Source: Burkholderiaceae bacterium (GTDB lineage: Bacteria; Pseudomonadota; Gammaproteobacteria; Burkholderiales; Burkholderiaceae). From it: a stretch of 46,237 bases of DNA. The notes under the pieces were generated by a model. The model did not search any database. It was not told the origin of the DNA and worked only from the letters and a program-made list of their open reading frames with translations. The stretch lies in NCBI GenBank assembly GCA_947374315.1, contig CANCBK010000009.1:1-46237 (forward strand), read 5' to 3'. Within the stretch, counting starts at the first letter, position 1. The number at the start of each line of letters is the position of its first letter. The translations under genes were made by a program, and so were the position numbers. Of the stretch, positions 14,783-24,135 are shown one piece after another.

Positions 14783-16914
14783 TGCGTAATCAAAAATCAA
14801 TCAGTTTGTTTGGTGCGGTAGCATTAATTACCTTTATTCGTATAGGGAATGTGCAGGCGTTTACATGTCCAGATAGCGCCAATCCAGAATTCGTATCTAC
14901 AAGTTGCACTCAAATGGTTGTGCAGGGAAATAAGTCTTCCGTGACCATTGATGGTGGAGTTACTGTTTCAGATGGCGGTCCTGCATCAGCCTATGGGCCA
15001 GTCCGAATTGCCGGGTCTAGTTCAGGTGCGTTTGTTGGGACATTTACCAATAATGGAAATATTGAGAATGCCAACGGCGGAAATGTAACTGCTATTGAGA
15101 TTGCAAATGGAAGCGGTATTACCACCTTTGTGAATGCCGGCAGTATTTTAGCAATGGCATCTTCAGGCTTTGCGGGCCTAAAAGTTTTTGGTTCGATTGA
15201 TGCCTTGACCAATAGCGGAACCATTGCAGGGGGCACTCATGCTAACGGTATTTTAGTTTCTGAAGGCGGGTATATCGGCTCATTAGTTAATTCTGCAGCT
15301 GGACATATAAATGGAGCTAGTGGCAGTGCTGCTATTGTGGTTTCAGGGGATGTATTTTCAACCCCAACCAATATCGGAAGCATTACCAATCTAGGTGTCA
15401 TTCAGGATATACAAGTGGTGTCTGGAGGGGCGGTAGGGAGCCTCAATAATTTTCAGAGTGGGCTTTCTTATTCTGGAACTTTGCCCTCAAACTACAACGT
15501 CATTATTAGCAGTGCCAGCAACTACGGAAAAACTACATTCTCCAGTGTTAGTGGCGGCCCAATGAATTTTGGCATTTCTTCATTATCTGCGTTGCCATCT
15601 GGTACAGCTTCATATGCAAATGTTCTATCGGGCTTAACTGCTTCTAATTTGGCTAGCACTACGGGAACATTTGGTGGCGGTATTGTCGCTACACCATGGA
15701 GATTAAGTAATGGAGGGGCAGGTACAAATTGGAGTCTTACAGCTACCGTAGGGTCTGCAGTAAAGCCAATAATTTCAAGTACCAGTGCAGCAACAAATCT
15801 GGCTGGAGGCATCACCTCCGCATATCTTAATGTTGTGAGTGGTGGTCCAAATCCAACTCTTGCAAATGGCACCACTTTTTCTTCTGCGGTCCAGGGATTA
15901 ACCACTACGCAGGTAAATCAATTCATTAATGTTCATGCAGAGGGCTACTCTTCAAACATGACTATCGGCCTTGAACAAATGGCGCACATTACCAATACGG
16001 TGATGGATCGCATTCATGCCCCCATGAGTTCTTCGCCAACCACAAAGGTGTATCAAGACGATGAGGGTCGTTATGTGTGGGCTGATGCCGCGGCAGTAAA
16101 GGGCACAGTAAATAATTACAATAATCTCGCTGGTTTTGGCTACAACCTTTACGATCTTATTATTGGTGGGGACATCAAGAGAACTAAAGATGGTGGATAC
16201 GGGGTTTTCGCTGGCACTGGCACCACCTCAATGACTGAGAGTCAGCAAGTGACTCAAAATTTCAATACAACAAATTATTATGCCGGTTTATACGGTGCCC
16301 ACAACTTTAGTGAGCAACTTAAGCTTTCTGGGGCATTGGGGTATATGTATGGCAGTACAAATGCCAATCGCAATACCCCAAGTGTTGGCCAATTTACCGG
16401 CGGTAATGCGACAAGCTCCTATAAAACCAATGGTGCCTATGGTGCGGCTAAGTTGGCTAGGGCATATCAGTTCAGTGATGTGACAGTTTCACCGTTTGTA
16501 GGGGCTTCGTATTCTCAATTATGGATGGGTGGTGCATCTGAACAGGGCGGCAATGACTTTAACTTTGGGATAAATTCTGCGACAGCATATACGGCTGTGA
16601 CCTTTGCGGGCGCTGATTTTGTGTATCCATTGCTCAAGGGTGCTAATAACCCGCTCTCATTAATTGGATTTTATAAATTTGGTTATGACTGGTATGCCAA
16701 CAGCAATTCAGCGCATTCAATCACAGCTACAAGCCCTACTTATGGTTCATTCGCTCAAGTGGGTGCAAACATGGGGCCTATATCGAATATGTTTGGCTTA
16801 GGTATCCAAGGCGCAATTGCTAAAGATGTTTCTGCGCGCATTGGAGTGGTTGCCTCCACTAATAGTTATGGTCAAGAGTATGGTGGTGGCGCGGAATTAA
16901 GAGTCAAATTTTGA
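14782..16914 (+). CDS. Autotransporter with C-terminal beta-barrel
   Basis: Type V secretion protein, 710 residues. Residues 1-26 are a signal peptide (ending VQA). The passenger (about 27-425) is Gly/Ser/Asn/Thr-rich with repeated NxGxI/T-type strands (for example FTNNGNIEN, LTNSGTIAGG, LVNSAAGHI) typical of a beta-helix. The barrel starts near YVWADAAAVKG (about 428) and covers 280 residues, with alternating strands and a final Phe (ELRVKF), the BAM recognition end. No protease motif (GDSGS) is seen. The passenger may act in adhesion or surface coating. It shares a base with the lipoprotein stop and precedes DUF805 by 20 bp. Confidence 0.85.
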   Translation: MRNQKSISLFGAVALITFIRIGNVQAFTCPDSANPEFVSTSCTQMVVQGNKSSVTIDGGVTVSDGGPASAYGPVRIAGSSSGAFVGTFTNNGNIENANGGNVTAIEIANGSGITTFVNAGSILAMASSGFAGLKVFGSIDALTNSGTIAGGTHANGILVSEGGYIGSLVNSAAGHINGASGSAAIVVSGDVFSTPTNIGSITNLGVIQDIQVVSGGAVGSLNNFQSGLSYSGTLPSNYNVIISSASNYGKTTFSSVSGGPMNFGISSLSALPSGTASYANVLSGLTASNLASTTGTFGGGIVATPWRLSNGGAGTNWSLTATVGSAVKPIISSTSAATNLAGGITSAYLNVVSGGPNPTLANGTTFSSAVQGLTTTQVNQFINVHAEGYSSNMTIGLEQMAHITNTVMDRIHAPMSSSPTTKVYQDDEGRYVWADAAAVKGTVNNYNNLAGFGYNLYDLIIGGDIKRTKDGGYGVFAGTGTTSMTESQQVTQNFNTTNYYAGLYGAHNFSEQLKLSGALGYMYGSTNANRNTPSVGQFTGGNATSSYKTNGAYGAAKLARAYQFSDVTVSPFVGASYSQLWMGGASEQGGNDFNFGINSATAYTAVTFAGADFVYPLLKGANNPLSLIGFYKFGYDWYANSNSAHSITATSPTYGSFAQVGANMGPISNMFGLGIQGAIAKDVSARIGVVASTNSYGQEYGGGAELRVKF

Positions 16915-16934
16915 AGAAATAATAGGAGACTCAG

Positions 16935-17261
16935 ATGACATTAGGCGAATCAATCAGCACTTGTTTTGTTAAGTATGTAAAGTTTGATGGCAGAGCCACT
17001 AGAAGTGAATATTGGTGGTTCATGCTGTTTATCTTCTTAGTAAGCTGTGTTGCAGCCACTATTAATGATGCCTTTTATGGGGTTGTTGCTTTTGCATTGT
17101 TATTGCCACACTTAGCAGTCGCGTCCAGAAGATTGCATGACTTGAATAAGACTACATGGTGGCTTTTATTGGGCCTCGTGCCGATAGCCAATCTATTGCT
17201 ACTCATTTGGTTTTGCATGAAGGGGACCTCAGGACCAAATAGATTTGGTGAGCCATCTTGA
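16935..17261 (+). CDS. DUF805-domain membrane protein
   Basis: A 108-residue inner-membrane protein with the DUF805 signatures: FDGRATRSEYWWF near residues 19-31, SRRLHDLNKTTWW near 65-77 and KGTSGPNRFG near the C-terminus, with three or four transmembrane segments between. The function of DUF805 is unknown. RBS AGGAGA lies just upstream of the ATG. It closes the lipoprotein-autotransporter operon and is followed by an intrinsic terminator 9 bp after the stop. Confidence 0.9.
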   Translation: MTLGESISTCFVKYVKFDGRATRSEYWWFMLFIFLVSCVAATINDAFYGVVAFALLLPHLAVASRRLHDLNKTTWWLLLGLVPIANLLLLIWFCMKGTSGPNRFGEPS

Positions 17262-17270
17262 GAGTAGAAG

Positions 17271-17291
17271 CCACCTGCGGGTGGTTTTTTA
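17271..17291 (+). terminator. Rho-independent terminator after DUF805
   Basis: Stem CCACC (17271-17275) pairs with GGTGG (17280-17284) around a TGCG loop and is followed directly by six T residues. It ends the lipoprotein-autotransporter-DUF805 transcript and isolates the efflux operon downstream. Confidence 0.9.
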
Positions 17292-17459
17292 TTGAGCCCT
17301 CATTAAGGCCTGGAATGGAGCAATTTGGATTGAAAAATGTATTTGACTTCTAGGACTGCCTGTGAACAAAATTCATTATTCAAATCAAGGTGTTACGAAG
17401 CCTGGTTTAGAAAAGTGTGTTCAAATATCTTTTGTAGAAAAGGATGGCTATCCCACTTC
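17292..17459 (+). promoter_or_regulatory. Leader region of the RND efflux operon
   Basis: A 168-bp gap between a terminator and the efflux operon. It contains a candidate promoter: -35 TTGACT (17343-17348, 5 of 6) and -10 CAAAAT (17367-17372, 4 of 6) with an 18-bp spacer, giving an 80-base leader. No clear operator palindrome is seen and no regulator gene is adjacent. An open frame runs through the region in phase with the next gene but lacks coding character. Confidence 0.35.
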
Positions 17460-18995
17460 ATGTTTTATTTAAAAGATTTCTTTATTTCGCGTTGGCTTCC
17501 GCTTCTTTCCGCGGGGCTTCTCTCCGCATGCGCAGTGGGCCCTGACTTTAAGCAGCCTGATGCTCCCAATACTTCCACATACACCGAGACAACCCTTTCT
17601 AAAAAGTTAGCTGCTGCACCTGGTGTGCCGGGTGGGACGGATCAAGAGTTTGTCGAGGGCGCGGATATTGAGGCGCAGTGGTGGGAGTTGTTTAAGTCTC
17701 CCGAGTTAGATGCCCTCATCAAAAAGGCCCTACAGCAAAATCCCAGCTTAGGCGCTGCTGACGCGGCTCTGCGTGCCAGCCAAGAAAATGTCAATGCGCA
17801 AATTGGGGGTCAGTATTTCCCGGCCGTTGGTTTGTCTGGTGTTGGGTCTCGACAGCTACAGCCTTCTGCTATTTATGGCTTGCCGTATGGCTCCGACACT
17901 TATAACTTATACAACGCCTCGGTAAATGTAACTTACAAGCTTGACGTCTTTGGTGGCGCACGTCGTGCCGTTGAGGGCGCTAGAGCGCAAGCTGAGATTG
18001 CCCAGTTTCAGTTAGAGGGGGCCTATCTTTCACTGACGGCAAATATCGTTACCGGTGCTGTACGTGAAGCGGCTTTGCATGCCCAGATGCGGGCCACAGA
18101 AGAAATTTTGAAGGCGCAGACTAATTTAGCTGAGGTGACAGAGAAGCAACTAGCCATTGGCACTGTATCTCGAGTGGATGTCACCTCGCAAAGAACCTTG
18201 GTGTCTAACTCCCAAGTCGATCTATTTACCTATGAGCGCAATCTTGCTTTTGCTCGCAATCAATTGGCCGTGCTAGTTGGTGAGTTGCCCAGCAATGCAA
18301 ATATTACCCAGTTTGATTTAAAGGCATTACATCTCCCCGAGAAATTACCCTTATCAGTGCCATCTAGCTTGGTGCGTCAGCGTCCAGATGTGCGTGCTGC
18401 TGAAGCGCAGTTAAAGGCAACCAATGCATTGGTGGGCGTTGCTACCGCAAACTTGTTGCCACAATTTAATATCACTGGCTCCATCGGTTCTGCTGCTCTC
18501 ACTACGGGCGCACTCTTTGGTCCCAATGCTGCTTTATGGTCAGTTGCCGGCGGTATCTTTCAGCCGCTCTTTCAGGGTGGGCAGTTATTGGCGCAGCGTC
18601 GTGGTGCCATCGCTAATTATGAGCAAGCGGTATATCAATATCAAGCGACTGTGCTAAAAGCCTTCCAAGAAGTAGCTGATGCATTACGCGCTCTAGAGAC
18701 TGGTGCTCAAGCATTGAAGTCTGCATCTGATGCGGAGCGCTATGCCAATGAAACTCTAGATTTAGTTCAGCAGCAATATAAATTAGGCACCGCTAGTTAC
18801 CTAGCCGTTCTTTACTACCAAAATCAATATCAAGTAGCCAAGGTGAAATCTGTCTCTGCGCAAGCAACTCGATTCTCCGATACGGCGGCATTATTTGCAG
18901 CATTAGGCGGAGGTTGGTGGAATCGTACCGGCCCTGCTTTTCAACCAAAAGACATAGCGAACAAAGATCAAAATGAAACTTCTGGAAATAATTAA
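17460..18995 (+). CDS. RND efflux outer-membrane lipoprotein (NodT/OprM family)
   Basis: TolC-like channel of a tripartite pump, 511 residues from ATG 17460. The lipobox LSAC places the acylated Cys at residue 24, followed by AVGPDFKQPDAP, the standard NodT-family start. Two OEP repeats follow, including the QWWELFKSPELDALIKKALQQNP-type helix start, RPDVRAAEAQLKATNA and EVADALRALE regions. The frame stays open to an ATG at 17337, but the lipoprotein signal only makes sense from 17460; AAAGGA (17438-17443) is somewhat distant as an RBS. It overlaps the adaptor gene by 23 bp. Confidence 0.9.
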   Translation: MFYLKDFFISRWLPLLSAGLLSACAVGPDFKQPDAPNTSTYTETTLSKKLAAAPGVPGGTDQEFVEGADIEAQWWELFKSPELDALIKKALQQNPSLGAADAALRASQENVNAQIGGQYFPAVGLSGVGSRQLQPSAIYGLPYGSDTYNLYNASVNVTYKLDVFGGARRAVEGARAQAEIAQFQLEGAYLSLTANIVTGAVREAALHAQMRATEEILKAQTNLAEVTEKQLAIGTVSRVDVTSQRTLVSNSQVDLFTYERNLAFARNQLAVLVGELPSNANITQFDLKALHLPEKLPLSVPSSLVRQRPDVRAAEAQLKATNALVGVATANLLPQFNITGSIGSAALTTGALFGPNAALWSVAGGIFQPLFQGGQLLAQRRGAIANYEQAVYQYQATVLKAFQEVADALRALETGAQALKSASDAERYANETLDLVQQQYKLGTASYLAVLYYQNQYQVAKVKSVSAQATRFSDTAALFAALGGGWWNRTGPAFQPKDIANKDQNETSGNN

Positions 18996-20322
18996 AATCA
19001 AGGTCACTGTTGCTGCAGTCGCTTTGTGGGCTTGGATGCTTGTTAAGGCGCAAGAGTGGCAGCTTCGCGAGCGGCTGATTGCGCTTTGGGAAAAAGCAAA
19101 AGCACTTTGGGTGCGTGTCGGTCAAAAATTGCGTCCACGTGAACGCTTCATGAAAACCAGAGCATATGCCAAGCTACAGGCCATGACACCTTTACGTCGT
19201 CGCATGACCATCATGCTGTGCGGCGTATTTTTATTGTTGGGATTGATCTTTGGTTTTAACCAGCTCAAGACCTTCATGATCAAGCATTTTATTGCTGGCA
19301 TGGGTTTGCCCCCTGCAACCGTATCCACATTGGTGGCAACCACTACTGAGTGGCAGCCTAAGTTATCTAGTGTCGGTAATATCCGCGCCTACAGGGGTGT
19401 TGACCTCAGTACGGAGATTGGTGGACTGGTTCAAACCGTTCCGATTAAGTCTGGCGTGGATGTTAAAGAGGGTGAGTTGCTCATTAAACTAAATGACGCA
19501 TCTGATGTTGCGCAATTGAATTCCCTAAAAGCATTGGCAGATTTAGCCAAAGTGATTAATGAGCGCGATAGACAGCAGCTGGCGATTCAGGCGATTAGTA
19601 AAAACGTATTTGATACCAGTAAAGCAGATGCGAAGTCTAAGCAAGCTCAAGTGGAGCAGCAGACCGCTTTAGTGGCTAAGAAGAATTTGAAGGCTCCCTT
19701 CAGTGGTCGCGTGGGCATTGTGATGATCAACCCCGGGCAGTTTGTAAACCCTGGCGATAAGTTATTAACGCTCCAAACTTTGGACCCCATCTTCGTGGAT
19801 TTCAATTTACCGCAGAGCAATGCTGCCCAGATTCAGGTGGGTCAAGAGATTGTTGTCACCACCGATGCGTTTAAGGATGCTAGTTTTACCGGAAAAATTA
19901 CTGCGGTGAGTCCTAAGGTCGATGCCAATACGCGCAATATTCAGATTGAGGCTCAGTTAGCCAACCCGGATAAAAAGATTTTGCCGGGCATGTTTGCGAA
20001 TGTGAATATTAAGTTGGGTGATGAGGTCAAATTACTGACATTGCCTCAGACTTCTGTGACCTACAACCCTTACGGCTCCACTGTATTTATCGCCAAGCCA
20101 ACGGGCAAGAAAGATAAACAAGGAAATCCCGCACTTGAAGCGCAACAAGTCTTTGTTACTACAGGCCCTACACGGGGTGATCAGGTGGCGATTCTGAAGG
20201 GAATTGAAGAGGGCGCCACAGTAGTCACTAGTGGTCAGCTCAAGTTGAAAAATGGCACGCCGCTCATTGTGAATAACAAAGTGCAGCCTTCGAATTCACC
20301 AAACCCACAGCCACAGGAATAA
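18973..20322 (+). CDS. RND efflux periplasmic adaptor (membrane fusion protein)
   Basis: HlyD/AcrA-family adaptor linking inner-membrane pump and outer-membrane channel. Core features: barrel-sandwich half EIGGLVQTVPIKSGVDVKEGE (about residues 142-162), a short hairpin, the second lipoyl half APFSGRVGIVMINPGQFVNPGD, then beta-barrel and membrane-proximal domains. The protein is 449 residues, with about 77 extra at the N-terminus: a hydrophobic run (11-24), a strongly basic stretch, then the usual anchor (78-97). Starts at 19150, 19183 or 19204 would remove the extension but leave 154-208 bp gaps in a tight operon and have no better RBS, so 18973 is kept with reserve. The permease follows after 7 bp. 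Confidence 0.82.
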   Translation: MKLLEIIKIKVTVAAVALWAWMLVKAQEWQLRERLIALWEKAKALWVRVGQKLRPRERFMKTRAYAKLQAMTPLRRRMTIMLCGVFLLLGLIFGFNQLKTFMIKHFIAGMGLPPATVSTLVATTTEWQPKLSSVGNIRAYRGVDLSTEIGGLVQTVPIKSGVDVKEGELLIKLNDASDVAQLNSLKALADLAKVINERDRQQLAIQAISKNVFDTSKADAKSKQAQVEQQTALVAKKNLKAPFSGRVGIVMINPGQFVNPGDKLLTLQTLDPIFVDFNLPQSNAAQIQVGQEIVVTTDAFKDASFTGKITAVSPKVDANTRNIQIEAQLANPDKKILPGMFANVNIKLGDEVKLLTLPQTSVTYNPYGSTVFIAKPTGKKDKQGNPALEAQQVFVTTGPTRGDQVAILKGIEEGATVVTSGQLKLKNGTPLIVNNKVQPSNSPNPQPQE

Positions 20323-20329
20323 GTCCTAG

Positions 20330-23300
20330 ATGAATTGGACTGACATATTTATTCGTAGGCCAGTGCTATCACTGGTAGTGAGTGCACTCGTCTTAGTGTT
20401 TGGCTTGAAGGCGGTTGGCTCTTTGCCGGTAAATCAATATCCGCAAACCCAAAATGCGATCGTCACGATCACAACGGCTTACTATGGTGCAGATCCAGAA
20501 ACGGTGGCTGGGTTTATTACTCAACCTTTGGAGACTGCGATTGCTCAGTCTCAGGGTATTGATTACCTATCATCAACGAGCGTCAGTGGGCTTTCCACTA
20601 TCACAGCGACCTTAAAGCTGAACTATGACTCTAATGCGGCATTAACGCAGATTCAGACGCAGATTAGTTCTGTTAAGAATCAATTGCCCCCACAAGCTCA
20701 GCAACCGGTATTGACCGTGCAAATTGGTCAGTCCACCGCTGCGATGTACATGGGCTTCTATAGCGACGATATTCCGAATAATGCGATTACGGATTATTTG
20801 CTGCGGGTTGTGAAGCCAAAGCTGGATTCTATCGATGGTGTTCAGAATGCGGAAATTACAGGTGGCAGAAAATTCGCATTACGCGCATGGTTAGATCGCG
20901 AGAAGATGGCTGGATTGGGCGTTGGCGCTGATGACGTCTTCAATGCAATGGCTGCCAATAACTATCTTTCAGCAGTAGGCAGCACTAAAGGCGATATGGT
21001 CGCCGTCGACTTAGTGGCGGGCACCGACTTACATACACTCGATGAGTTCCGCAAATTGGTTATTAAAAAGGATGGTATCAATATCGTCTACTTGGACCAG
21101 GTTGCCACTGTCAATATGGGCTCTGAGGACTACAACACCAATGTCGCATTTAGTGGCAAGCGGTCGGTATTTATTGCCATTAAGGTGGCTCCACAGGCCA
21201 ATTTACTCGATGTCGCTGCTCGCGTACGCGCTGCCGTTCCAGCGATACAGCAGCAGTTGCCGACAGGAATGTCTGGCAAGGTCGTATATGACTCCACTAA
21301 ATTTATTACCACTTCCATCGATGAGGTGGTGGCGACGCTATTGGAAGCACTATTGATTGTGACGGTGGTGATCTACCTCTTCCTGGGAAGCGCGCGCGCT
21401 GTTGCGGTGCCAGTGATTGCAATGCCACTCTCCTTAATCGGCACCTTCTTCTTAATGCAGGTTCTGGGTTACTCCATTAACTTATTAACCTTACTGGCTT
21501 TAGTGCTTGCTATTGGTCTAGTGGTAGATGACGCCATTATTGTGGTGGAAAACGTTGACCGCCATATGAAAGAAGGTAAGTCTCCCTTAGAGGCCTCCTT
21601 GATTGCTGCGCGCGAGTTGGGTGGGCCCATCCTGGCAATGACGATTGTGTTGATCGCGGTATACATTCCGATTGGCTTCCAGGGCGGCCTCACTGGTGCG
21701 CTCTTTACTGAGTTTGCATTTACCTTGGCGAGTGCGGTGGCGGTATCGGGATTAATTGCGTTGACGCTATCTCCCATGATGTGTTCGCGGATCTTTACCG
21801 AAGAGCAGGAGGCATCTCCTTTTGTGCAAAAGATCGACCGCATCTTTGAGAAAGTGCACCATAGCTATCAAAGCACATTGCGTGAGTTGCTGAGTACTTG
21901 GCAGGTCATTATTGTGATGGGGGTGATTTTGCTGGGCGGTGTAGCGTATCTGTATGCTACTGCGCGTGCTGAGCTGGCACCAACTGAAGACCAGGGCATT
22001 GTCTTGATGCAGGCTTCAGGCCCTCCGAATAGTACCGTCAATCAGATGCAGACTTATGCTGATCAGATCTACCAAATCTCTGCTGCAGAGCCTGAGTATG
22101 AGCAGATATTCCAGATCACTAGCCCTACCAGTAGTTTTGGTGGTGTATTGCTAAAAGATTGGGATCAACGTAGTCGCAATGCCACTAAGTTTCAAGAGGA
22201 TATGCAGAATAAGTGGAATACGATTGCTGGTGCTCGTGTAGCCGCATTCCAGTTTCCAGCACTGCCAGGCGCGCAAGGTTTACCTGTGCAGGTGGTGATC
22301 AACACTACAGAGTCTTATGAGTTGCTCAATGAAGTTTCTCAGGCAGTATTGGATAAAGCACGCCGTAGTGGCAACTTCTTCTTCGTTGATTCTGATCTGA
22401 AGATTGATAAGCCACAGGATGTACTAGAGATTGACCGTGAAAAAGTGGCCGCATTGGGCATGACACAGCAGCAAGTGGGTAGTGCTTTATCAGCCGCCTT
22501 AGGTGGCGGTTATGTGAATTACTTCTCAGTGGCTGGTCGTTCCTATCGTGTCATCCCGCAGGTCAAGCAAGTGGATCGCCTTAACCCCGATCAGATTTTG
22601 GATTACTACATTCGTACTCCTAGTGGGCAGATGATTCAGGCGCGCACGATTGCAACGATCAAGCAAAAAGTAGTGCCGCAATCGATCAATCACTTTCAAC
22701 AGCTGAACTCAGCAACGATCTCGGGTGTGAGTACGCCATTTATCTCTCAGGCAGATTTGTTAGAGTACATGCGTCAAACTCTGAAAGAGGTGGCGCCAAG
22801 TGGTTACACCATGGATTACGCCGGCCCCTCACGTCAATTTATGGCGGAGTCCGGCGGCTTCTTAGTCACCATGTTCTTTGCGATCTTGATCGTGTTTTTG
22901 GTGTTGGCTGCTCAGTTTGAAAGCTTCCGTGATCCGATTGTGATTTTGGTGTCAGTGCCATTGGCTTTGTTTGGCGCACTCATCTTTATTAATTTGGGAT
23001 TCACCACCTTAAACGTGTACACCCAGGTGGGCCTTGTTACCCTGATGGGTCTCATTAGTAAGCACGGTATCCTCATTGTGGAATTTGCAAATGAGTTGCA
23101 GGAGGCTGGTCGTAGCAAGTTAGATGCCATCGTTGAAGCAAGTAGTGTGCGTCTTCGTCCAATCTTAATGACTACTGCGGCCATGGTATTGGGCGTAGTT
23201 CCTTTGGTGATTGCCTCTGGCGCAGGTGCTGCAGGCCGTCAGTCGATGGGTATTGTGATCTTTACAGGCCTCTCGATTGGTACCTTGTTTACTTTATTCG

Positions 23301-23365
23301 TTGTGCCAGCCATGTATTTGTTTATTGGCGCAGACCATCATCAGAAGAAATTTAAGCAACAGTAA
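20330..23365 (+). CDS. RND efflux permease, inner-membrane subunit
   Basis: Proton-driven trimeric RND transporter, 1011 residues, of the HAE1-like multidrug group (AcrB is 1049). Twelve transmembrane segments and two large periplasmic loops are evident. The proton-relay aspartates in TM4 are present as D400 and D401 (VVDDAIIVVENV), matching D407/D408 of AcrB; the FIRRPVLSLVVS start and the GLISKHGILIVEFANEL segment of TM10 are typical. With the lipoprotein channel and adaptor it forms a full pump likely to export lipophilic toxicants. The operon ends at a strong bidirectional terminator; substrates cannot be inferred. Confidence 0.93.
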   Translation: MNWTDIFIRRPVLSLVVSALVLVFGLKAVGSLPVNQYPQTQNAIVTITTAYYGADPETVAGFITQPLETAIAQSQGIDYLSSTSVSGLSTITATLKLNYDSNAALTQIQTQISSVKNQLPPQAQQPVLTVQIGQSTAAMYMGFYSDDIPNNAITDYLLRVVKPKLDSIDGVQNAEITGGRKFALRAWLDREKMAGLGVGADDVFNAMAANNYLSAVGSTKGDMVAVDLVAGTDLHTLDEFRKLVIKKDGINIVYLDQVATVNMGSEDYNTNVAFSGKRSVFIAIKVAPQANLLDVAARVRAAVPAIQQQLPTGMSGKVVYDSTKFITTSIDEVVATLLEALLIVTVVIYLFLGSARAVAVPVIAMPLSLIGTFFLMQVLGYSINLLTLLALVLAIGLVVDDAIIVVENVDRHMKEGKSPLEASLIAARELGGPILAMTIVLIAVYIPIGFQGGLTGALFTEFAFTLASAVAVSGLIALTLSPMMCSRIFTEEQEASPFVQKIDRIFEKVHHSYQSTLRELLSTWQVIIVMGVILLGGVAYLYATARAELAPTEDQGIVLMQASGPPNSTVNQMQTYADQIYQISAAEPEYEQIFQITSPTSSFGGVLLKDWDQRSRNATKFQEDMQNKWNTIAGARVAAFQFPALPGAQGLPVQVVINTTESYELLNEVSQAVLDKARRSGNFFFVDSDLKIDKPQDVLEIDREKVAALGMTQQQVGSALSAALGGGYVNYFSVAGRSYRVIPQVKQVDRLNPDQILDYYIRTPSGQMIQARTIATIKQKVVPQSINHFQQLNSATISGVSTPFISQADLLEYMRQTLKEVAPSGYTMDYAGPSRQFMAESGGFLVTMFFAILIVFLVLAAQFESFRDPIVILVSVPLALFGALIFINLGFTTLNVYTQVGLVTLMGLISKHGILIVEFANELQEAGRSKLDAIVEASSVRLRPILMTTAAMVLGVVPLVIASGAGAAGRQSMGIVIFTGLSIGTLFTLFVVPAMYLFIGADHHQKKFKQQ

Positions 23366-23384
23366 TCATGCTTAGACCATCAAG

Positions 23385-23414
23385 AAAAAGGGTGAATTTG
23401 ATTCACCCTTTTTT
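23385..23414. terminator. Bidirectional intrinsic terminator
   Basis: A 13-bp perfect stem (23385-23397 with 23401-23413) around a three-base TTG loop; the arms begin with five A and end with T residues, continuing to six T, so it can end transcripts in both directions. It lies between the convergent efflux permease and glutathione S-transferase genes. Confidence 0.92.
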
Positions 23415-23445
23415 ATTTGAATATTGCGAAAATCAAACCAAGCAC

Positions 23446-24108
23446 TTACTTCACAATATTGAGGTCTTTTTCGGCCACCAGGTTGTACTGGGTTTCTGCT
23501 TCTATGCGCTTGATCCATACATCGATATTTTTTAATAGTGAGCGTGGCCCCGTTTGATCTGGGAAGGTTTGATGCAACAGAATCCATCTGCTGACACACA
23601 GAGCCAGACAGATGTCGCCAAGGTGGAAATGCTCCCCCGAACAATACTGTTGATTCACTAATTCTTGGTCTAATAACGCTAGTAAGTCATTGGTGTCTTG
23701 ATATGCCTTACGAATGGCGGCATAGTTGCGCTCTGCTTCGGGAACGCGAGTAAGTCCTAAAAATGCAGGGCGCAAGCTTGGCCACATGGTGCCTAATTGC
23801 CAATCCATCCATTTCTCAGATTGGTATTGGGCTGCAAGGTCACTAGGGAAGCGTTGTGATGGATCGTGCTGGCGCGCAAGGTAGCGCAGGATAGTATTGG
23901 ATTCCCAAAGAACAATGTTGTCGTCCTCTAATGTTGGCACCAAGCCGTTAGGGTTAAGTTTCAAAAATTCAGGCGTACGATTTTGGCCAAAGTGAAGGCC
24001 AGCATCAATGCGTTCAAAATCTTTTCCCTCTACTAATCGTAGCTCTGCAAGACACCATAGAACCTTTTGTACATTAATAGAGCTTTTTCTTCCCCATAAA
24101 CGCATCAT
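23446..24108 (-). CDS. Glutathione S-transferase family protein
   Basis: A 220-residue GST with an N-terminal thioredoxin-like domain (MRLWGRKSSINVQKVLWCLAEL at the start; NPNGLVPTLEDD with the cis-Pro; ESNTILRYLA as the glutathione gamma-Glu site at about 69-78) and an all-helical C-terminal domain from about 90. The Ser in RKSSINVQK is the probable catalytic residue, as in theta/beta-like bacterial GSTs. The family conjugates or reduces electrophiles with glutathione. It lies 27 bp downstream of a flavin reductase gene on the same strand. Confidence 0.9.
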   Translation of the reverse strand: MMRLWGRKSSINVQKVLWCLAELRLVEGKDFERIDAGLHFGQNRTPEFLKLNPNGLVPTLEDDNIVLWESNTILRYLARQHDPSQRFPSDLAAQYQSEKWMDWQLGTMWPSLRPAFLGLTRVPEAERNYAAIRKAYQDTNDLLALLDQELVNQQYCSGEHFHLGDICLALCVSRWILLHQTFPDQTGPRSLLKNIDVWIKRIEAETQYNLVAEKDLNIVK

Positions 24109-24135
24109 GAGTATTCCTTTGAATTTTTGGTATTT

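Noticed and set aside
14459..14800. Antisense open frame of 113 codons opposite the Cys-rich lipoprotein, hydrophobic in translation
   Set aside because: It mirrors the lipoprotein and autotransporter start, has no SD or family match, and its hydrophobicity follows from the complementary codons.
15522..15905. Antisense open frame of 127 codons inside the autotransporter
   Set aside because: Repetitive Gly/Ser/Thr codons on the plus strand keep the reverse frame open; no start signal or recognisable domain.
17337..17459. N-terminal extension of the efflux outer-membrane lipoprotein frame
   Set aside because: It would place 41 Cys-rich, unconserved residues before a standard lipoprotein signal peptide and destroy export.
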